Shown here one piece after another: positions 23,305 through 26,920 of a stretch of DNA of 26,920 nt (positions within the stretch are counted from its first letter, which is position 1; each line of letters opens with the position of its first letter). Source of the stretch: Aphodosoma sp045658305 (lineage in GTDB: Bacteria > Bacteroidota > Bacteroidia > Bacteroidales > Paludibacteraceae); contig JAZOUT010000114.1 in the NCBI GenBank assembly GCA_045658305.1, positions 1 to 26,920 on the forward strand, written 5' to 3'. The position numbers were made by a program, and so were the translations under genes. The notes beneath the pieces were generated by a model. The model searched no databases and was not told the DNA's origin. It saw only the letters and a list, made by a program, of their open reading frames with translations.

Positions 23305-24648
23305 ATGGCTGGACTTTATATTCATATTCCGTTTTGTACGCAAAAGTGTATTTATTGCGATTTTATGTCGGGTACTAATCTATCTCTCCGTGAGCAGTTT
23401 ATTGATGCGCTTATTGCAGAGATGGATTGTTATCTTGACTTTTTTGATGAAGACAAAATTCGTACTATATACTTTGGGGGTGGTACGCCTTCGTTGTTGT
23501 CGGTTGATGAGTTAAAGCGAATATATGATGCTATAGCCGAGAGGTGGGATGTGTCGGAGGTTGAGGAGTTTACTATGGAGTGTAATCCCGATGATTTGAG
23601 TGAGGAGTATTTGATGAAATTGAATGCACAATGCACAACCAACGGTCTTGAGCTTAAGCGAAAAATGTACAATGCACAATTATTACCCCCCTCCGGTTCG
23701 CTCGTACCCCTAAAACAGGGGGACAATAGTTTGGGTTTGCCGATAAATAGATTGAGTATTGGCGTACAGAGTTTTGTGGATGATGAGTTGAAGTGGCTCA
23801 ATCGTAGGCATACGGCTGCAGAGGCTATTGAGGCAGTGAAACGTGCTCAACGTGCAGGTTTTAAGAATATTACTATTGATTTGATGTTTGCTCTGCCTGT
23901 GCAGACGTTGGATTCGTTGAATTATTCAATAGACAAAGCATTAGAATTAGGTGTTCAGCATATTTCTGCTTATTCGCTTATGTTTGAACCCGACTCTAAG
24001 ATAACAAAATTGATGGAGTTGAATAAGTTAGAACCTCTTGATGAGGATGTGGCAGCTGATATGTTCGATTTATTGTCGCGGAGATTGACTGAGGCTGGGT
24101 ATGAGCAGTATGAAATATCAAACTATGCTAAGTCAGGTTTCGAGTCTTGTCATAATTCGGGTTATTGGCATGGAATGCGTTATTTAGGACTTGGTCCGAG
24201 TGCGCACTCCTTCGATGGCGAGAAGCGGTGGTCGAATGTGGCGCATACTATTAAATATAATTCACAATTCACAATTCACAATTCACAATTGTTAACCCCC
24301 TCCGCTTCGCTCGTCCCTCTAAAACAGGGGGACAATAGTGGGGTTGCTCAAGTTTTCTGCAAAGAACAGGGGGACAATAATTGGGTGGATGCGATTAGGA
24401 GTGTTGAGGTGTTGAGTGAAGATGAGCGATTTAATGAGTTGGTGTTTACGGCATTGCGAACTAAGATTGGAGTAGATTTGGTGGAGTTGAGAGGTAGGTT
24501 TGGGGATAAGAGGAGTGATAGGTTGTTGCGTCAGGCGCAGAAGTATGTTGATAGTGGGCGCATGAAGGTGGTAGATGGTCGTTTGTGTTTGACTCGTGAG
24601 GGGGTGTATATTTCGGATTCTATTATTAGTGATTTTATGATTGTGTAG
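23305..24648 (+). CDS. hemW: HemW-type radical SAM heme chaperone with two repeat-encoded insertions
   Basis: The ATG at 23305 is chosen because the upstream in-frame frame from 23242 runs through the terminator and promoter, and MAGLYIHIPFC is the normal family start. The protein has 447 residues versus about 375-380 usually. The radical SAM motif is C11-x3-C15-x2-C18, followed by GGGTPS (58-63), RLSIGVQSF (149-157), IDLMFALPVQT, YEQYEISNYAKSG, CHNSGYW and the C-terminal HemW region (ERFNELVFTALRT). HemW, formerly called oxygen-independent coproporphyrinogen oxidase-like, binds heme and is proposed to insert it into target proteins. Two extra stretches, residues about 107-143 and 319-359, interrupt conserved sequence. 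They are encoded by the heptad repeat plus the CCCCCTCC...AGGGGG element, in frame. All recognised motifs lie outside them, so the protein may still function. Confidence 0.9.
   Translation: MAGLYIHIPFCTQKCIYCDFMSGTNLSLREQFIDALIAEMDCYLDFFDEDKIRTIYFGGGTPSLLSVDELKRIYDAIAERWDVSEVEEFTMECNPDDLSEEYLMKLNAQCTTNGLELKRKMYNAQLLPPSGSLVPLKQGDNSLGLPINRLSIGVQSFVDDELKWLNRRHTAAEAIEAVKRAQRAGFKNITIDLMFALPVQTLDSLNYSIDKALELGVQHISAYSLMFEPDSKITKLMELNKLEPLDEDVAADMFDLLSRRLTEAGYEQYEISNYAKSGFESCHNSGYWHGMRYLGLGPSAHSFDGEKRWSNVAHTIKYNSQFTIHNSQLLTPSASLVPLKQGDNSGVAQVFCKEQGDNNWVDAIRSVEVLSEDERFNELVFTALRTKIGVDLVELRGRFGDKRSDRLLRQAQKYVDSGRMKVVDGRLCLTREGVYISDSIISDFMIV
23623..23733 (+). repeat. In-frame composite repeat insertion 1 in hemW
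   Basis: Starts with ATGCACA, ATGCACA heptads, has a unique middle, a second ATGCACA, then ATTATTA and the core element 23686-23727 (CCCCCCTCC, variable part, CCCCTAAAACAGGGGGA). The core encodes PPSGSLVPLKQGDN. It separates ...YLMKL from LPINRLSIG, which are adjacent or nearly so in ordinary HemW. Confidence 0.82.
24258..24381 (+). repeat. In-frame composite repeat insertion 2 in hemW
   Basis: Begins with ATTCACA repeated at strict 7-bp spacing (24260-24291), then the core element 24295-24336 (ACCCCCTCC, GCTTCGCTCG, CCCTCTAAAACAGGGGGA) encoding TPSASLVPLKQGDN. A third partial core follows: AACAGGGGGACAATA at 24365-24379 is shared with both hemW cores. It lies in a variable region of HemW before ERFNELVFTALR. 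Confidence 0.85.
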
Positions 24649-24673
24649 GATGATGTTTAATTTGTTGTTATAG

Positions 24674-24699
24674 AAGAGGTCAATTGACCTCTTTTTTTT
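24674..24699 (+). terminator. Terminator of hemW
   Basis: AAGAGGTC and GACCTCTT pair perfectly around AATT, followed by a run of T residues, 25 bp after the stop codon. Confidence 0.92.
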
Positions 24700-24732
24700 G
24701 TTGTTGGGTGTTTGTGGTTTTTGTGTAGATAA

Positions 24733-24790
24733 GGTTATAGTATATTTATAGTATGTTTATGGTATATTTATAGTATGTTTATCATATATT
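24733..24790. repeat. 11-bp-period AT-rich tandem array, copy 3 (inverted)
   Basis: On the minus strand it reads ATATATG, then four units ATAAA(T/C)ATAC(T/C), ending ATACTATAACC. Start and end signatures match copies 1 and 2. It lies between the hemW terminator and the rplY promoter. Confidence 0.82.
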
Positions 24791-24836
24791 GAAGTTTGCT
24801 TGAGAATTGGGTAGTGAAAAATGTTTGGAAAATGTT

Positions 24837-24866
24837 TTGTGGAATGAAAAAAAAGTTGTAACTTTG
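24837..24866 (+). promoter_or_regulatory. Promoter of rplY (L25)
   Basis: TTG (24837-24839), a 19-bp spacer and TAACTTTG (24859-24866). The start would be about 24872, leaving a leader of about 90 nt. Confidence 0.78.
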
Positions 24867-24873
24867 TGTCGCT

Positions 24874-24924
24874 TTTCACGCATAGACGTGTGATGGGAAA
24901 TATTAGCCCTGTGAAGCAAGCTAA
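24874..24924 (+). promoter_or_regulatory. Structured leader of rplY, possible autoregulatory element
   Basis: Two hairpins can form in the predicted leader: TCACG/CGTGTGA at about 24876-24893, and TTAGC (24903-24907) with GCTAA (24920-24924). Many ribosomal protein genes carry leaders bound by their own product, but I know of no established L25 leader matching this in Bacteroidota. Confidence 0.35.
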
Positions 24925-24963
24925 AATTTTGAGTAACACATTTTTAAAAACAAAACAAACAGA

Positions 24964-25536
24964 ATGAAAACATTTGAATTGAAAGGTACAGTTCGTACTG
25001 ACCTTGGCAAAAAAGCAACAAAAGCAATTCGTGCAAACGGTAGCATCCCTTGTGAACTTTATGGTTTGGGTGAAAACATTCACTTCTCTTCTACAATGGC
25101 TGACCTTCGTAAATTGATTTACACTCCAGAAATCTTCGTTGTAGCTCTTAATATTGATGGTAAAGAGGTGAAAGCTGTTATGCGTGAAATCCAATTCCAC
25201 CCAGTATCAGACCAAGTTCTTCACATCGACTTCTATCAAGTAACTGAAGATAAACCAGTAGTTATGGAAGTTCCTGTTAAATTGGAAGGTCTTGCAGCTG
25301 GTGTACGTGCCGGTGGTAAATTGGCTCTTGAAATGCGTAAACTTCGCGTTAAAGCTCTTTACACTAACATTCCTGAAATCCTTACAATTAATGTTGAAAG
25401 CCTCGAACTTGGTAAAACTATTCAAGTGCGTGCTCTCGAATTTGAAAACCTTGAACTCCTCAATGCATCTAACGCTGTTGTATGTGCTGTTAAATTGACT
25501 CGTGCAGCTCGTGGTGCTCAAGCAAAAGGTAACTAA
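24964..25536 (+). CDS. rplY: 50S ribosomal protein L25 (CTC-type, long form)
   Basis: A 190-residue protein. Residues 1-92 are the 5S rRNA-binding L25 domain (FELKGTVRTDLGKKATKAIR, GSIPCELYGLGENIHFS, MREIQFHPVSDQVLHIDFY). Residues 93-180 are the TL5/CTC beta domain (VPVKLEGLAAGVRAGGKLAL, LEMRKLRVKAL, ITINVESLELGKTIQVR-like). It binds 5S rRNA in the large subunit. The long two-domain form is normal for Bacteroidota. Codon use is strongly biased (CGT, AAC, ATC, CTT), as expected for a highly made protein. It is followed after only 5 nt by pth, a pairing common in bacteria. No terminator lies in the gap; a terminator-like hairpin occurs inside pth instead. Confidence 0.96.
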   Translation: MKTFELKGTVRTDLGKKATKAIRANGSIPCELYGLGENIHFSSTMADLRKLIYTPEIFVVALNIDGKEVKAVMREIQFHPVSDQVLHIDFYQVTEDKPVVMEVPVKLEGLAAGVRAGGKLALEMRKLRVKALYTNIPEILTINVESLELGKTIQVRALEFENLELLNASNAVVCAVKLTRAARGAQAKGN

Positions 25537-25541
25537 TCTAT

Positions 25542-26105
25542 ATGAAGTTTTTGATTGTCGGGTTGGGTAATATCGGTAGCGAATATGCTCATACTCGTCA
25601 TAATATAGGATTCGACACATTGGACGCTTTTGCTGAAGCGTCCAATGTTGTTTTTGAGGATAAGCGTTATGGTGCTGTCGCTACTGCTAAAGTTAAAGGT
25701 CACCAGCTTATTTTGTTGAAGCCATCGACATATATGAATCTTTCGGGTAATGCTGTGCGTTATTGGATGCAGCAGGAGAATATTCCTCTCGAACAAGTTT
25801 TGGTTATTGTTGATGATTTGGCTTTGCCTTTTGGTGCTTTACGCTTGAAAGGTAAAGGTAGTGATGCTGGGCATAATGGTTTGAAGAATATTCAAGAGTG
25901 TGTTGGTTCGCAGAATTATGCTCGTTTGCGTTTTGGTATTGGTAATGATTTTCATCCAGGTGGACAGGTTGATTATGTGCTTGGTAGGTTCTCGCAAGAG
26001 CAGGAGGCTGAGAAGGGGAAACGTATTGCGGTGGCTTGTGATATTATCAAGAGTTTCTGTTTGGCGGGGTTGAATATTACTATGAATCAGTACAATAATA
26101 AATAG
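25542..26105 (+). CDS. pth: Peptidyl-tRNA hydrolase
   Basis: A 187-residue Pth enzyme that frees tRNA from prematurely released peptidyl-tRNA. It has the usual motifs: FLIVGLGNIGSEYAHTRHNIGF with Asn10 and catalytic His20, KPSTYMNLSG with Asn68, VDDLALPFG with the Asp that activates the histidine (about 93), GSDAGHNGLKN and YARLRFGIG. Length matches the family. It follows rplY by 5 nt and probably shares its transcript. A perfect 13-bp inverted repeat followed by a T-rich tract lies inside codons 26-36, where a terminator might be expected for the rplY message. Confidence 0.96.
   Translation: MKFLIVGLGNIGSEYAHTRHNIGFDTLDAFAEASNVVFEDKRYGAVATAKVKGHQLILLKPSTYMNLSGNAVRYWMQQENIPLEQVLVIVDDLALPFGALRLKGKGSDAGHNGLKNIQECVGSQNYARLRFGIGNDFHPGGQVDYVLGRFSQEQEAEKGKRIAVACDIIKSFCLAGLNITMNQYNNK
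25617..25658 (+). terminator. Possible intragenic attenuator within pth
   Basis: ACATTGGACGCTT (25617-25629) pairs perfectly with AAGCGTCCAATGT (25636-25648) over a 6-nt loop, followed by TGTTTTTG. It resembles an intrinsic terminator placed 75 nt into pth, downstream of highly expressed rplY. Its use as a terminator is inferred. Confidence 0.55.
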
Positions 26106-26113
26106 TTGAGAGT
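26104..26113. repeat. Single heptad repeat unit after pth
   Basis: The minus strand reads CAACTCTCAA, one unit of the ACTCTCA heptad, overlapping the pth stop region. Confidence 0.25.
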
Positions 26114-26165
26114 TGCCGTTCGGTGTTAATTTCTTAACAATAATCTCTAAGCGCTATACTTTAGT

Positions 26166-26585
26166 ATGAATGAAGTAAGAATTGATAAGTGGTTGTGGGC
26201 AATGCGTTTATTTAAAACGCGTTCGATTGCAGCTGAAGCGTGCAAGAAGGGGCATATTATGATTGATGGTGTTGCGATGAAGCCTTCGCGGATGATTCGT
26301 GTGGGTGATGTGGTGCAGGTGCGTCGTCAGCCTGTTATCTTTTCATTCAAGGTATTGGCTCTTTCTCAAAATCGTCTTGGTGCGAAACTTGTACCTGAAT
26401 ATATGCAACAAGTTACTACTCCCGATCAACTTGAACTATGGGAGATGCTTAAACTCGATAAGGCTAATAATCGAGCAAAAGGTCTTGGTCGTCCAACTAA
26501 AAAAGAACGTCGCGACTTGGATGAGTTTTTTGATGATACACCGTTCTTTGTTGATGAAGAAGACTTTGATTTTGATAGTTTGTAA
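26166..26585 (+). CDS. hslR: S4-domain RNA-binding protein, Hsp15 (HslR)-like
   Basis: A 139-residue protein. Residues 1-60 form an S4 RNA-binding domain (VRIDKWLWAMRLFKTRSIAAEACKKG in pieces, HIMIDGVAMKPSRMIRVGDVV). The next part has Hsp15-like features (KVLALSQNRLGAKLVPEY). A basic segment (GRPTKKERRDLDEF, 108-121) is followed by a very acidic tail (DDTPFFVDEEDFDFDSL). Hsp15 binds free 50S subunits carrying stalled peptidyl-tRNA, so its position after pth and rplY is consistent with ribosome rescue. It starts 60 nt after pth with no clear promoter between, so cotranscription is likely. I use hslR as a family name; other S4 proteins remain possible. Confidence 0.85.
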   Translation: MNEVRIDKWLWAMRLFKTRSIAAEACKKGHIMIDGVAMKPSRMIRVGDVVQVRRQPVIFSFKVLALSQNRLGAKLVPEYMQQVTTPDQLELWEMLKLDKANNRAKGLGRPTKKERRDLDEFFDDTPFFVDEEDFDFDSL

Positions 26586-26622
26586 TTTCTTGATACTTGG
26601 TGATATTTTGTTTTTGTTAGAG

Positions 26623-26780
26623 AAGCTCAGAAAGAGTAATATATTCCAGATTGAAGTATTTTAAGGTGTTGTTAGTTTTGTTATAAAAGCTCTGAAAGAG
26701 CGATATATTTTAGACGGGGGTGTAACCCCCGGTGATTAAAATTCATTAGATTAAGTCCTGTAAGGACGATACATAATGGA
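26623..26780. repeat. REP-like palindromic units upstream of a transposase
   Basis: Three related units are seen: AAGCTCAGAAAGAGTAATAT (26623-), AAGCTCTGAAAGAGCGATAT (26687-) and AAGTCCTGTAAGGACGATAC (26753-). Each is a short palindrome (GCTC/GAG, GCTC/GAGC, GTCCT/AGGAC) followed by (C/T)(G/A)ATAYAT. Between units two and three lies a hairpin CGGGGGT/AACCCCCG (26715-26731). Such units are widespread in Bacteroidota and typical of REP-type repeats; the adjoining gene fits a REP-associated transposase. Confidence 0.8.
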
Positions 26781-26783
26781 AAT

Positions 26784-26920
26784 ATGGGAAGTTCTTTAGT
26801 TAAAATAAATATTCATTTGATATTCCACATAAAAACATCAAGTGTAAAGATACAAGAAAAAGATTTATCTCTTGTTTTTGGATATATTGGAGGAATTATA
26901 ACAAATTTGAGTGGAGTTTC
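26784..26920 (+). CDS. Partial IS200-like (REP-associated tyrosine) transposase, cut by window end
   Basis: An open frame starts at the ATG at 26784 and runs without stop to the window edge (45 codons). Its start reads MGSSLVKINIHLIFHIKTSS, followed by a stretch ending LVFGYIGGIITNLSGV. This resembles the N-terminus of Y1/IS200-like transposases of the REP-associated (RAYT) type in Bacteroidota, where an early strand H-L-I-F-x-x-K precedes a helix and then the HUH motif; the HUH and catalytic Tyr would lie beyond the window. REP-like palindromes immediately upstream support the assignment. Such enzymes cut single-stranded DNA at the palindromes and are thought to spread them. It is too short to judge whether the gene is intact. 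Confidence 0.72.
   Translation, partial: MGSSLVKINIHLIFHIKTSSVKIQEKDLSLVFGYIGGIITNLSGV

Noticed and set aside
23623..24381. Sequencing frameshifts as the cause of the odd hemW stretches
   Set aside because: The frame is unbroken, motifs before, between and after are all in one frame, and the odd stretches match repeats also found in btuB.

Overview
The window looks like chromosomal DNA from an AT-rich member of the Bacteroidales (Bacteroidota). Evidence: a SusC/SusD pair, Bacteroides-type promoters (TAnnTTTG at -7, often with a TTG box about 19-20 bp upstream), almost no Shine-Dalgarno sequences, type IX secretion (T9SS) sorting domains on two proteins, a FISUMP-type surface protein, and REP-like repeats next to an IS200-like transposase start. 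No rRNA, tRNA, CRISPR array or prophage was seen. Names rest on motif reading only; no database search was run.

Layout. 1-360: a small HTH protein and a shared bidirectional terminator. 359-1591 (-): membrane-anchored metallophosphoesterase. 2003-7320 (-): a vitamin B12 uptake operon, read from a promoter through a cobalamin riboswitch into a BtuB-type TonB receptor, a BtuG-like beta-propeller lipoprotein and a DUF4465-type surface protein with a T9SS tail. 7620-11480 (+): a large repeat-rich T9SS surface protein translationally coupled to an outer-membrane barrel. 11639-13795 (+): ClpB without its N-terminal domain. 13889-14383 (-): Lrp/AsnC regulator, divergent from galE (14652-15770, +). 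16267-23268 (+): a compact beta-1,4-galactan utilisation locus (SusC, SusD, a two-module glycan-binding lipoprotein, GH53 endo-galactanase). 23305-24648: HemW. 24964-26585: ribosomal protein L25, peptidyl-tRNA hydrolase, Hsp15-like S4 protein. 26623-26920: REP-like units leading into a transposase cut by the window end.

How it fits together: the minus-strand operon captures B12 at the cell surface and is switched off by intracellular cobalamin. The plus-strand Sus locus binds and cuts galactan; galE, encoded just upstream, would serve the Leloir pathway for released galactose. No GH2/GH35 exo-galactosidase and no hybrid two-component sensor is in the window, so the locus is minimal or depends on genes elsewhere.

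The most unusual signal is a set of dispersed repeats that enter protein-coding genes in frame. A roughly 45-bp CCCCCTCC...AGGGGG element encoding a (T/P)PS...PLKQG(D/E)N peptide occurs twice in hemW, with a third partial copy, and once just after the BtuB signal peptide. In hemW it follows a 7-bp-period repeat, and that heptad family also sits inside the metallophosphoesterase gene, inside the DUF4465 gene, and in several intergenic regions. A separate 11-bp-period array occurs three times between genes.
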